Below, piece by piece: positions 11,976 through 20,566 of a stretch of DNA of 64,000 nucleotides. How positions within the stretch are numbered: the first letter of the stretch is position 1; each line of letters starts with the position of its first letter. The position numbers were made by a program, and so were the translations under genes. The stretch comes from Mycoplana azooxidifex (GTDB taxonomy: Bacteria; Pseudomonadota; Alphaproteobacteria; Rhizobiales; Rhizobiaceae), in contig NZ_JACIEE010000006.1 in NCBI RefSeq assembly GCF_014196765.1, positions 62,001 to 126,000 on the forward strand. Direction: 5' to 3'. Below the pieces are notes generated by a model. It had not been told where the DNA came from. It worked only from the letters and a program-made list of their open reading frames with translations, and ran no database searches.

Positions 11976-13088
11976 CTATTCCGCCGCCTGTCTCGGGGTC
12001 GAGGATTCCAGCACGGCGGCGAAGGCGGCTGCGATCACCTCCGGCCCGGCGCCCGGCCGGGTCGCATCAGTGGAGAGGATCTGGCGATAGCGGCGCGCGC
12101 CCGGATAGCCCTGGAACAGGCCTACCATGTGGCGGGTGACATGGTTCAGCCGACCGCCCCGCGCCATCACGCCCGCCGCATAGTCCATCATCGCGTCGCG
12201 CACGCCGGCCCACTCTGCCGCATCGCGCATGGCATCCTCTTCTCCCCCGCGGGGAGAAGGTGGCCCGAAGGGCCGGATGAGGGGGACGGCAGCCTCGGCG
12301 CTCGTGGCAAGTTCCGCGGGATGCGCAAAGGCCGCATCCACCGCCGCCAGCAATCCGCTGTCCTGGTAGGCGGCACGGCCGAGCATGGCGCCGTCCAGCT
12401 CTTCGCCCGGCCGGCCGATCTCGGCGATCGCCTGATCCAGCGCATGAAGGCCGCCGTTCAGGCCGATGAAAAGATCGGGGTTTTCCGCCTTCAGCCGCCG
12501 CACCAGGCCATAGTCGAGCGGTGGGATGTCGCGGTTTTCCTTCGGGCTCAGGCCCTGCAGCCAGGCTTTTCGCGCATGCACCCAGACCGCATCCACACCG
12601 GCCGCCTTCACGCGGGCGACGAGGTCACGCAGCGCCAGTTCCGGGTCCTGGTCGTCGACGCCGATGCGGCACTTCACCGTCACCGGAACCGCCACGGCCG
12701 CCTTCATCGCCGCGACGCAGTCGGCCACCAGCTGCGGCTCCTGCATCAGGCAGGCGCCGAAGGTGCCGGACTGCACGCGGTCGGAGGGGCAGCCGACGTT
12801 CATGTTGATCTCGTCATAGCCGAACTCGGCGCCGATCCGCGCGGCCTCGGCGAGCTTCGCCGGATCGTTGCCGCCGAGTTGCAGCGCCAGCGGATGCTCG
12901 ACCGCATCGAAGCCGAGCAGCCTGTCGCGGTTGCCGCGCAGGATCGCGTCGGCAACGATCATTTCGGTGTAGAGGACGGCGTTCCTCGTCAACTGGCGGG
13001 CGAAAAAGCGGTAATGGCGATCCGACCAGTCGATCATCGGCGCCGTGGCGAAGATCTTGGTCCCCGTCTTGAGTGCCTTCTGGTACAT
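11976..13088 (-). CDS. dusA: tRNA-dihydrouridine(20/20a) synthase with in-frame repeat insertion
   Basis: An FMN enzyme reducing uridine to dihydrouridine in the tRNA D-loop. The 370-residue protein has the DusA motifs TAPMIDWSDRHYRFF, the catalytic cysteine in NVGCPS (C100), VKCRIG near 140 and HARKAWLQGLSPKENRDIPP at 171-190. Residues about 269-287 are encoded by a dispersed palindromic repeat, between the TIM barrel and the C-terminal helical domain. I start at the ATG at 13088; the frame is open to 13241 but that part is not DusA-like. It is convergent with the RTX gene. Confidence 0.92.
   Translation of the reverse strand: MYQKALKTGTKIFATAPMIDWSDRHYRFFARQLTRNAVLYTEMIVADAILRGNRDRLLGFDAVEHPLALQLGGNDPAKLAEAARIGAEFGYDEINMNVGCPSDRVQSGTFGACLMQEPQLVADCVAAMKAAVAVPVTVKCRIGVDDQDPELALRDLVARVKAAGVDAVWVHARKAWLQGLSPKENRDIPPLDYGLVRRLKAENPDLFIGLNGGLHALDQAIAEIGRPGEELDGAMLGRAAYQDSGLLAAVDAAFAHPAELATSAEAAVPLIRPFGPPSPRGGEEDAMRDAAEWAGVRDAMMDYAAGVMARGGRLNHVTRHMVGLFQGYPGARRYRQILSTDATRPGAGPEVIAAAFAAVLESSTPRQAAE
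12237..12286 (-). repeat. Palindromic repeat element inside dusA
   Basis: CTTCTCCCCCGCGGGGAGAAG is a perfect hairpin, followed by the second hairpin GGCCCGAAGGGCC and GGATGAGGGGGA. This differs from the uvrB elements and is a second repeat family. On the dusA strand it is translated as LIRPFGPPSPRGGEEDA with no frame disruption. Confidence 0.8.
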
Positions 13089-13288
13089 GGTCGGTCCCTG
13101 TGGATGTCGTTGCCAATGCCGAGGCGGCCGTGCACAATCGCGCACCGGACGCCGCCCTGCCGGAAAAGATGGTTTCGCCGCGCTCATAGCGCAAGGTGGG
13201 CGAAAATGCCACCCTCGCCGCCCTGCCACTTGTTCCCGCATCGCCCCGCGATGGTAGACTGCGTCGACAGAATCGAAAAGAGAACGCC

Positions 13289-13975
13289 ATGCCGCTCGCC
13301 TTCCCTGCCCCCGAACCGGTGCTGCTTGCCATCGACGGCACCGACGACACCTTCCCCGTCCGCCGGGTCTATTGCGTCGGGCGCAACTATGCCGACCACG
13401 TGGTCGAGATGGGCGGCGACCCGGATCGCGAGTCGCCGTTCTTCTTCCAGAAGAACCCGGACAACCTCGTGGCCGCCGGCGACGGCTTCCCCTACCCGCC
13501 GCAGTCGCAGGACGTGCACCACGAGGTCGAGCTGGTCATCTTCCTGAAATCCGGCGGCAGCGACGTCGCGCCGTCCGATGCGCTGTCGCTCGTCTTCGGC
13601 TACGGCGTCGGCATCGATTTCACCCGCCGCGACCTGCAGGCGCTAGCAAAGAAGGCCGGCAAGCCGTGGACGGCCGCCAAGGCGTTCGAGCATTCCGCGC
13701 CGGTGTCGGCCGTCGTGCCGGCCTCGAGGACGGGACATCCCGCCTCCGGCCGGATCTGGCTCTCGGTCAACGACACGGTGCGCCAGGACGGTGATCTCGG
13801 GCAGATGAGCTGGAAGGTGCCGGAGATCATCGCCGAGCTGTCGAAGCTGTTTGCGCTCGCCCCCGGCGACGTCATCTTCACCGGCACGCCGGCCGGCGTC
13901 GGATCCGTGCAGCGCGGCGACCGCATCGCCTGCGGCGTCGACGGCGTCGCGTCGCTGACCCTTACGGTCGTCTGA
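13289..13975 (+). CDS. Fumarylacetoacetate hydrolase family protein
   Basis: A 228-residue single-domain FAH-family enzyme, cleaving C-C bonds of 2-oxo-acyl or related substrates or acting as an oxaloacetate decarboxylase/tautomerase. Recognisable motifs are the N-terminal VYCVGRNYADH, the metal-binding HHEVELVIFL and FGYGVGIDFTRRDLQ, and the C-terminal GDVIFTGTPAGVG. The ATG at 13289 was chosen for homologue length. It is immediately followed by a gamma carbonic anhydrase gene 11 bases on, a likely operon. Exact substrate is undetermined. Confidence 0.88.
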   Translation: MPLAFPAPEPVLLAIDGTDDTFPVRRVYCVGRNYADHVVEMGGDPDRESPFFFQKNPDNLVAAGDGFPYPPQSQDVHHEVELVIFLKSGGSDVAPSDALSLVFGYGVGIDFTRRDLQALAKKAGKPWTAAKAFEHSAPVSAVVPASRTGHPASGRIWLSVNDTVRQDGDLGQMSWKVPEIIAELSKLFALAPGDVIFTGTPAGVGSVQRGDRIACGVDGVASLTLTVV

Positions 13976-13986
13976 GGAGCCCGCCC

Positions 13987-14517
13987 ATGCCGCTCTATGC
14001 GCTAGGAGACCGCGTTCCGACCCTTCCCGCCGACGACCGCTGCTGGATCGCCCCGAATGCGCAGGTGATCGGCCGGGTGGAGATCGGCGCGGACGTCGGC
14101 ATCTGGTTCGGCGCGGTGCTTCGCGGCGACAACGAGCCGATCACGATCGGCGCCGGCACGAACATCCAGGAAAACACCGTCATCCACACCGACCCCGGCA
14201 AGCCGGTCATGATCGGCGAAGGCTGCACGATCGGCCACGGCGCCATCATCCACGGCTGCGCGATCGGCGACAATTCGCTGGTCGGCATGGGCGCCACGGT
14301 GCTGAACGGCGCGGTGATCGGCAGGAACTGCCTCGTCGGCGCCAATGCGCTGGTGACGGAGGGCAAGGTGTTCCCCGACAATTCGCTCATCGTCGGCGCG
14401 CCGGCCCGGGTCGTGCGCACGCTGGACGAGGCGGCGATCGCGGGACTGAAGGCATCCGCCGAGAGCTATGTCCGCAACTGGAAACGCTTCAAGGCGGAAC
14501 TGCGCCGGATCGATTGA
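13987..14517 (+). CDS. Gamma carbonic anhydrase-family hexapeptide-repeat protein
   Basis: A 176-residue left-handed beta-helix protein. The repeating hexads (VIGRVEIGADVGIWFGAV, IGAGTNIQENTVIHTD, IGHGAIIHGCAIGDNSLVGM) and the zinc-site histidines (HT, GHGAIIHG) match the gamma-CA/YrdA family. An AGGAG ribosome site precedes the ATG. Members can be zinc carbonic anhydrases or complex I accessory subunits. Enzymatic activity here is plausible because the metal ligands are present, but it is not certain. Confidence 0.88.
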   Translation: MPLYALGDRVPTLPADDRCWIAPNAQVIGRVEIGADVGIWFGAVLRGDNEPITIGAGTNIQENTVIHTDPGKPVMIGEGCTIGHGAIIHGCAIGDNSLVGMGATVLNGAVIGRNCLVGANALVTEGKVFPDNSLIVGAPARVVRTLDEAAIAGLKASAESYVRNWKRFKAELRRID

Positions 14518-14556
14518 ACAGCGCTGCAGGCCCGTGGCGGCTGCCGGGAGCCGTCC

Positions 14557-14952
14557 TCAGGCGCAGCCCGCGCAGTGGCCGCGGATCTCGATCGTGGTCT
14601 TGCCGGGCCGGAAGTTGCGGTCGCTTGCGAAGGCGGCGAGCCGCTCCTCGATCATGTGGTCGTGGAACTCGGTGACCTTGCCGCAGCTTTCACAGATGGT
14701 GAAGGCGGTCAGCCCGTGCGAGCAGCAATCCTCGTCGGGATGGGCGCAGGCAACGAATGCGTTGATGCTCTCCAGCCGGTGCACGAGGCCGAAATCCTGC
14801 AGCTTCTCCAGCGCGCGGTAGACCTGCAAGGGGGCGCGAAAGCCGTCGCCGCGCAGCTTGTCGAGGATGGTGTAGGCGCTGAGCGGCGCCTCAGCGGCGG
14901 ACAGCGCGTCGAGCACCAGCGCCTGGTTCCTGGTCAGTTGCTGCGCCGTCAT
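14557..14952 (-). CDS. zur: Zinc uptake regulator, Fur family
   Basis: A 131-residue Fur-superfamily repressor. The winged helix includes SAYTILDKLRGDG and LQVYRALEKLQDFGLVHRLE. The dimerisation domain has a structural zinc site, CESCGKV near residue 88, paired with CAGC at the C-terminus. Regulatory ligands lie in CAHPDEDCCSHG and EFHDHMIEE. It sits directly downstream of znuB and is surely the repressor of the adjacent zinc importer. With zinc bound it should sit on the palindromes at 16761-16798. Confidence 0.93.
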   Translation of the reverse strand: MTAQQLTRNQALVLDALSAAEAPLSAYTILDKLRGDGFRAPLQVYRALEKLQDFGLVHRLESINAFVACAHPDEDCCSHGLTAFTICESCGKVTEFHDHMIEERLAAFASDRNFRPGKTTIEIRGHCAGCA

Positions 14953-14963
14953 CGGCTGTCTCC

Positions 14964-15782
14964 TCAGGAATGGGCGTTTGCGATGGCGCCGTGGTCCCGC
15001 CTGCCGAGCGGCAGCAGGCTTGCAAGAAAGATCGCCAGTGCGGCGACGACGATCGAGGGACCGGAGGGCGTATCGAACTTCAGCGAGCCGAACAGGCCGC
15101 CGGCGACGGCGACGGCGCCGAGCAGCGAAGCCAGAACGGCCATGATCTCCGGGCTTGCGGAGAACCGCCGCGCCGTGGCGGCGGGGATGATCAAGAGCGA
15201 GGTGATCAGCAGGATGCCGACGATCTTCATGGAAATCGCGATCACCACCGCCATCAGCAGCATGAAAGCGAGCCGTGCGCGCTCCGGCTCCAGCCCTTCA
15301 GCGGCGGCCAGTTCCGGGTTGACGGTGGAGGCGATCAGCGGCCGCCAGAGGTAGACCATCGCCAGCAGCACGAGGATGCCGCCGCCCCAGACGAGGCTGA
15401 TGTCGGCCTCGGTGACGGCGAGAATGTCGCCGAACAGGAAGCCGACGAGATCGATGCGCACCCAGGTCATGAAGGAGACGATAACGAGGCCGGTGGCGAG
15501 CGTTGCATGCGAGAGAATGCCGAGCAGCGCATCCGTCGACAGCGTCCCGCGCTTCTGCAGCAAAAGCAGCGCCAGGGAGACGACCGCGGCGACGGCGAAG
15601 ACGCTGATGGTCAGGTTCATGTGGAGCAGCAGCGACAGCGCCACGCCGAGCAGGGCCGAATGCGCCATGGTGTCGCCGAAATAGGCCATGCGCCGCCAGA
15701 TGACGAAGCAGCCGAGCGGTCCGGTGGTCAGCGCCAGGCCGATGCCGGCGAGGAGCGCCCGGATGAAGAAATCGTCAAGCAT
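14964..15782 (-). CDS. znuB: Zinc ABC transporter permease
   Basis: The 272-residue inner-membrane subunit of the high-affinity zinc importer, ABC-3 permease family. It has about seven to eight helices, with the family-typical GPLGCFVIWRRMAYFGDTMA near the N-terminus and LLITSLLIIPAATARRFS in the later half. The start at 15782 follows a GGCGGAG site and overlaps the end of znuC by 8 bases, indicating translational coupling. The operon order is znuC-znuB-zur. Confidence 0.94.
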   Translation of the reverse strand: MLDDFFIRALLAGIGLALTTGPLGCFVIWRRMAYFGDTMAHSALLGVALSLLLHMNLTISVFAVAAVVSLALLLLQKRGTLSTDALLGILSHATLATGLVIVSFMTWVRIDLVGFLFGDILAVTEADISLVWGGGILVLLAMVYLWRPLIASTVNPELAAAEGLEPERARLAFMLLMAVVIAISMKIVGILLITSLLIIPAATARRFSASPEIMAVLASLLGAVAVAGGLFGSLKFDTPSGPSIVVAALAIFLASLLPLGRRDHGAIANAHS

Positions 15783-16719
15783 CGCGATTCTCCGCCGCGT
15801 TGTCCCCGCCAGTCGTGGCCGGGCTAGAATGATCCGCTCCGCAGCCGCAGTCCGGTCCGTGCGTATGCACGATCCGCATCGGCCCGGCGCGGCCGACGGG
15901 CAGGCCATCCTCATGATGGTGGCCGTCGTCGGGATGGCAATGGTCGGTGACGGAACCGTCGGCATGCAGCACGCGGCCGTCGGCAAGATGGGTATGGTCG
16001 TGATGGTGGTTGTAGATCGCGAGCGTCTGGCCCGCCCTGGCGCCGAAGAGGCGCTGATATTCGGGGCTGCGGCTGACGGCCTCGGGCGTGCCGCGGCAGC
16101 ATACGTGGCCGTTGAGGCAGATCACCGTGTCGGTCTCGGCCATGACCACGTGCAGGTCGTGGGAAATCAGCAGGATACCGCAGCCAGTGGAATTGCGGAT
16201 CGTCTTGATGAGATCGTAGAGCGCGATCTCGCCGGCGAAATCCACGCCCTGGACCGGCTCGTCCAGCACCAGCAGGTCCGGCTTGCGCGCGATCGCACGC
16301 GCCAGAAGCGCCCGCTGGAACTCGCCGCCGGAGAGATGCTGCACCTCGGCGCGGGCGAGATGACGGATGCCGGTCGCCTCCAGCGCGGCGTCGATCTCGC
16401 GTCCACGCAGCGGCGCGGTCAGCGTCATCAGCCGGTCCACCGTCAGCGGCATGGTCCAGTCGATCGAAAGCTTCTGCGGCACGTAGCCGACCTTCAGCCC
16501 GGCGATGCGATTCACCTGGCCCTCGTCGGGGCGGGTCACGCCGATCGCCATCTTCGCCGTGGTGGACTTTCCCGAGCCGTTGGGGCCGATCAGCGTGACG
16601 ATCTCGCCACGGGAAATGGAAAAGTCGACGCCGCGCACAAGCCAGCGCCCCTTCCTGTACAGTCCGGCGGCCGAAAGCGACACGAGCGTCGACCGGTCGG
16701 GAGCATTCGTCTGCAGCAT
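15775..16719 (-). CDS. znuC: Zinc ABC transporter ATP-binding protein with His-rich tail
   Basis: The 314-residue ATPase of the zinc importer. Walker A is GPNGSGKST, the signature LSGGEFQRALLARA and Walker B LLVLDEP, followed by ISHDLHVVM. Residues from about 250 on form a His/Asp-rich tail (YNHHHDHTHLADG, DDGHHHEDG, VHTHGPDCGCG) that may hold cytoplasmic zinc. The ATG at 16719 is chosen because the ABC core starts shortly after it. Expression is divergent from znuA across two palindromes. Confidence 0.94.
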   Translation of the reverse strand: MLQTNAPDRSTLVSLSAAGLYRKGRWLVRGVDFSISRGEIVTLIGPNGSGKSTTAKMAIGVTRPDEGQVNRIAGLKVGYVPQKLSIDWTMPLTVDRLMTLTAPLRGREIDAALEATGIRHLARAEVQHLSGGEFQRALLARAIARKPDLLVLDEPVQGVDFAGEIALYDLIKTIRNSTGCGILLISHDLHVVMAETDTVICLNGHVCCRGTPEAVSRSPEYQRLFGARAGQTLAIYNHHHDHTHLADGRVLHADGSVTDHCHPDDGHHHEDGLPVGRAGPMRIVHTHGPDCGCGADHSSPATTGGDNAAENRDA

Positions 16720-16760
16720 GAGAATTGTCCGAAACCTCGATTGCCTCTTGCTATGGCACA

Positions 16761-16798
16761 CGTTATAGCATAACGCAACTTATGTAATAACATTACAT
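16761..16798. promoter_or_regulatory. Two palindromic Zur-type operators between znuC and znuA
   Basis: CGTTATAGCATAACG at 16761-16775 is a perfect 6-3-6 palindrome. ATGTAATAACATTACAT at 16782-16798 is a perfect 7-3-7 palindrome. Both have the AT-rich GTTAT/ATAAC or GTAAT/ATTAC shape of alphaproteobacterial Zur boxes. They lie in the 103-base gap between the two divergent start codons, one suitably placed for each promoter. Repression by zinc-loaded Zur is inferred from shape and gene context. Confidence 0.82.
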
Positions 16799-16822
16799 TT
16801 AGATTCAATGCGGAGTTCCACG

Positions 16823-17881
16823 ATGAAGTTTGCCTCCCTCCTCCTTTCCACCGCCCTGCTCGCTGCGGCCTCGGGCACCGCACGGGCCGACGCACCGAAC
16901 GTGGTCGTCTCGATCAAGCCGATCCATTCGCTCGTCGCCGCCATCATGCAGGGCGTGGGCGAGCCCGCGCTGATCGTCGACGGCGCGGCATCCCCCCACA
17001 CCTACGCGCTCAAGCCATCCAATGCTGCGGCACTCCAGGATGCCGACCTGATCTTCTGGGTCGGGCATGGCCTGGAGGCCTTTCTCGAAAAGCCGCTCGA
17101 GGCGCTCGGAACCAAGGCGACGATCGTCGAACTGGAGGATGCGCCGGGTCTGGAGAAGCTGAAATTCCGCGAAGGCGGCGCGTTCGAGACGCACGATCAT
17201 GAGGCGGAGGGGCACGCCCATGAAGCCGAGGGCCACGACCATCAGGCGGAAGGCGGCGGACACGACCACGAGGCAAAAGCCGACCACGACCATGCCGGCG
17301 AAGACGGTCACGCGGCGGCCGGCGGGAAAGCGCACGGGCACGACCATGCGCACGAGGGCGGCTTCGACACGCATCTCTGGCTCGACCCGATGAACGCCAA
17401 GGCGATGGCGATGGCGATCGAGGCGGCCCTTGCCAAGGCGGATCCGGACAATGCCGCGGCCTATAAGGCCAACCTCGCCGCCCTCGACGCCAACATCTAC
17501 GCGCTCGACACCGAGATCGCCGCCACGCTCGCCCCGGTCAAGGACAAGCCGTTCGTCGTCTTCCACGACGCCTACCAGTACTTCGAGCATCGCTACGGCG
17601 TGCGGGTCATCGGCTCGATCACGGTGAGCCCGGAGACCATGCCGGGCGCCGAACGCGTATCCGAGATCCGCGGCAAGGTCGCCGAGCTCGGCGCGGCCTG
17701 CGTCTTCGCCGAACCGCAGTTCGAGCCGAAGATCGTCAACGTCGTGCTCGAGGGAACCGCCGCCAAAGCCGGCACGCTGGACCCGGAAGCCGGTACCCTT
17801 GCTGCAGGCCCGACGCTCTATTTCGACATGATGCGCGGCCTCGCCACCTCGATGAAGGATTGCCTGTCCCAGACCAACTGA
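16823..17881 (+). CDS. znuA: Periplasmic zinc-binding protein of the Znu importer
   Basis: The 352-residue solute-binding protein, cluster A-I family. A signal peptide is visible (KFASLLLSTALLAAASGTARA). Zinc ligands include the histidine in ASPHTYALKPS, the one in FDTHLWLDP and that in VVFHDAYQYFEHRYG. A long His/Asp/Glu-rich loop at about 120-180 is the hallmark of ZnuA and captures zinc for the site. I prefer the ATG at 16823, preceded by GGAG, over one at 16808. It is transcribed away from znuCB-zur under the shared operator region. Confidence 0.95.
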   Translation: MKFASLLLSTALLAAASGTARADAPNVVVSIKPIHSLVAAIMQGVGEPALIVDGAASPHTYALKPSNAAALQDADLIFWVGHGLEAFLEKPLEALGTKATIVELEDAPGLEKLKFREGGAFETHDHEAEGHAHEAEGHDHQAEGGGHDHEAKADHDHAGEDGHAAAGGKAHGHDHAHEGGFDTHLWLDPMNAKAMAMAIEAALAKADPDNAAAYKANLAALDANIYALDTEIAATLAPVKDKPFVVFHDAYQYFEHRYGVRVIGSITVSPETMPGAERVSEIRGKVAELGAACVFAEPQFEPKIVNVVLEGTAAKAGTLDPEAGTLAAGPTLYFDMMRGLATSMKDCLSQTN

Positions 17882-17943
17882 CGAGTGCCAGGCGAACCGC
17901 CGCCCCTTGCAACGGGGGCGCCGGAACAACGTCAACGCAACGA

Positions 17944-17972
17944 AAAGGGCCGCCCTTGCGGGGCGGCCCTTT
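17944..17972. terminator. Bidirectional terminator between znuA and tig
   Basis: AAAGGGCCGCCC (17944-17955) pairs perfectly with GGGCGGCCCTTT (17961-17972) around a 5-base loop, with A residues before and T residues after. It lies between the convergent ends of znuA and tig and can serve both. Confidence 0.85.
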
Positions 17973-17996
17973 CAAATTCGCATCGACAATCGAAGA

Positions 17997-19478
17997 TTAT
18001 TCGGCGCTGTCGTCCGCAGCCTTCTTCTTGGCCGGAGCCTTCTTCTTCGGAGCAGCGGCCTCTTCGCCTTCGGCAGCGTCTGCCTTGGCGGCGGCCTTCT
18101 TCTTCGGAGCGGCCTTCTTGCCTTCGGACTTGCCTTCCTCGGCTTCGTCGTCAGCCAGCAGTTCTTCCTTGGAGACGGTCTTGTCGGTGACGGCGACCTC
18201 GGTCAGCAGGTGATCGACGACCTTCTCCTCGAAGAGCGGCGCGCGCAGCGAAGCCGAAGCACCGGGCGTCTTGCGGAAGTAGTCGAGGATTTCCTTCTCC
18301 TGGCCGGGGAACTGGCGCAGCTGCTCGAACAGCGAACGCTGCATTTCCTCGTCCGAGACCTGGACGCCAGCCTTCTCGCCGATCGCGGAGAGGACGAGGC
18401 CGAGGCGAACGCGGCGCTCGGCGAGCTTGCGGTACTCCTCGCGGGCTTCCTCTTCGGTGGTGTCCTCGTCGGCAAAGGTCTTGCCGGCCTGCTGCAGGTC
18501 GGTGTTGACCTGGCGCCAGATGTTTTCGAACTCGGCATCGACCAGGCGCTGCGGCGTGTCGAACTTGTACATCTCGTCCAGTTGATCGAGGATCTGGCGC
18601 TTGACCTTCTGGCGGGTGACCGAGCCGTACTGGCTCTCGATCTGGCCGCGAACGACTTCGCGCAGGCGGTCGGCGGATTCGAGGCCGAGCTTGCTGGCGA
18701 GTTCGTCGTCGATCTTGACGTCGGCCGGGGCTGCGACGTCCTTGACCTTGATGTCGAAGGCGGCTTCCTTGCCGGCAAGGTGAGCGGCCGGATAGTCGGC
18801 CGGGAAGGTCACGGTGATGACCTTTTCGTCACCGGCCTTGACGCCGACGAGCTGGTCCTCGAAGCCGGGGATGAAGCGATTCGAGCCGATGACGAGCTCG
18901 GCGTCCTCGTCCTTGCCGCCGTCGAAGGCTTCGCCGTCGACCTTGCCGAGATAATCCAGGGTGACGCGGTCGCCGGTGGCGGCCTTGCCCTTCTTGGTCT
19001 CGTAGGAACGGGCGCTCTCGGCGATCTTGAGGATCTGCTCCTCGATTTCCTTGTCGTCGATGTCGACGACTTCGCGGGTGATCTTGATGCCGGAGACATC
19101 CTTCAGCGCGATGGCCGGGATGACTTCATAGGACAGGGTGAACTCGAAATCGGCCTGCGCTGCGAGGATCTTCTCGGCCTCGGCCTCGTCCTCGGTCATC
19201 GCGACTTCCGGCTGGGTCGCCGACTTCTCGCCGCGCTCGGAGAGAATCGTCGTCGGACGCTCGCGGATGATCTCGTTGACGAGATCGGCCATGATCGACT
19301 TGCCGTAGACCTTCTTGAGATGGGCGACCGGTACCTTGCCCGGACGGAACCCGTTGATGCGAACGCGGTCCTTTGCTTCGGCCAGGCGCTCGTTCATCTG
19401 AGCTTCCATGTCCTTCGCCGGGATGACGACCTTGAGTTCGCGCTTCAGCCCTTCAGCGAGCGTTTCGATAACCTGCAT
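17997..19478 (-). CDS. tig: Trigger factor, ribosome-associated chaperone
   Basis: A 493-residue chaperone and peptidyl-prolyl isomerase that binds nascent chains at the ribosome exit. The ribosome-binding signature GFRPGKVP is at residues 43-50. An FKBP-type domain follows ([19 protein letters not shown]), then the helical C-terminal domain. The last 60 residues are a Lys/Ala/Glu tail common in rhizobial trigger factors. The ATG at 19478 has AAAGG upstream; a TTG at 19484 is the alternative. Confidence 0.96.
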   Translation of the reverse strand: MQVIETLAEGLKRELKVVIPAKDMEAQMNERLAEAKDRVRINGFRPGKVPVAHLKKVYGKSIMADLVNEIIRERPTTILSERGEKSATQPEVAMTEDEAEAEKILAAQADFEFTLSYEVIPAIALKDVSGIKITREVVDIDDKEIEEQILKIAESARSYETKKGKAATGDRVTLDYLGKVDGEAFDGGKDEDAELVIGSNRFIPGFEDQLVGVKAGDEKVITVTFPADYPAAHLAGKEAAFDIKVKDVAAPADVKIDDELASKLGLESADRLREVVRGQIESQYGSVTRQKVKRQILDQLDEMYKFDTPQRLVDAEFENIWRQVNTDLQQAGKTFADEDTTEEEAREEYRKLAERRVRLGLVLSAIGEKAGVQVSDEEMQRSLFEQLRQFPGQEKEILDYFRKTPGASASLRAPLFEEKVVDHLLTEVAVTDKTVSKEELLADDEAEEGKSEGKKAAPKKKAAAKADAAEGEEAAAPKKKAPAKKKAADDSAE

Positions 19479-19753
19479 GTTCAAACCTTTATTTCGATCT
19501 GGCGGTGCCCCGGCCGGAAACCGGCTCTGTCGGCGGGCACCCCTCCGGGTCCATTTGCCGGGAGTGGCTTTACTGTCATCGGTGGCCTTTTGGCAAGCAA
19601 AATGGCGCTACGGCGCCTGTTCCGTTCCATCGAAAAGTATCGATCGAACTCCAGGCGCCCATTCCAGGCCCGTGCCGCGCCCTCACCTCGGAGGGTCCCG
19701 CCGGCAGGGCGGCATGTCACCGGTCGTGGCCAGCGTGCCAGCCTTCCGGTTTC

Positions 19754-19838
<85 letters not shown>

Positions 19839-19975
19839 GTTCAGAAAGCCACGTGGCGGCTTGTCAACCCGGCGCCGCAAACGGCGCGCTTCCCGAGCGC
19901 GCGTCTCTATATCACCCGTTTCCCGGGGGTCAAAGGGAAATGTGGCATCCGCTGGTGCACTGCCGGCGCGCCCCG

Positions 19976-20566
19976 TCAGTAGAGCGGCTCGCCATAGGCC
20001 GGGACGCCGTCGACGAGGATCTCGCCGATCTGCATCCGGCCCGCAGGCGAGACGCGCGCAACGATCTGCACCCCCTGGCGGTTGCGGGCGGTTTCCAGCG
20101 CCCTGCCCTCGCCCTCCGGCACATAGTAGCGCTCGATGCCGTAGGAAACGGACATCAGCTCCGACGCGGCTCCATCGGGGCCGGGATAGTATTCGAACGG
20201 CAGCGTACGCACGACGACACTGCCGGGTTTCGCTGGCAGATCGGCGAAGGAGGCTTCGGTCGCAGCCCAAAGGCCGTCCGTCGCGGGTTCGAGGCGCACG
20301 GCCAGCGAGTGGCGGCCGACCGATTGCGGCGCATCGCCCGTGAGGATCGCCCTGTCGATCGTGGAGATCCCGTAGCTCAGCACCACATAGTCGCCGCGCA
20401 GGAAATCGCGGGGATCCACAGGGACGGTCAACAGGCGAACCTCCGCCCCGCTTCGCAGGATCGAGGCGCGGCTCTCGACCATGTAGCCGAGGATGGCGGT
20501 CTGGATCACTGCGGCCAGGATCGCCGCCACATAGGGCCGAACTCCAGGACGTTCGCCGTTCATCAT
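19976..20566 (-). CDS. GDYXXLXY-domain membrane-anchored protein
   Basis: A 196-residue protein with one N-terminal transmembrane helix (about 12-30) and the eponymous motif RGDYVVLSY at about 57-65. The rest should lie outside the inner membrane. It starts within the stop of the upstream DUF2157 gene (ATGA overlap), so the two are translationally coupled. These two families are frequent neighbours, but their role is unknown. Confidence 0.83.
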   Translation of the reverse strand: MMNGERPGVRPYVAAILAAVIQTAILGYMVESRASILRSGAEVRLLTVPVDPRDFLRGDYVVLSYGISTIDRAILTGDAPQSVGRHSLAVRLEPATDGLWAATEASFADLPAKPGSVVVRTLPFEYYPGPDGAASELMSVSYGIERYYVPEGEGRALETARNRQGVQIVARVSPAGRMQIGEILVDGVPAYGEPLY

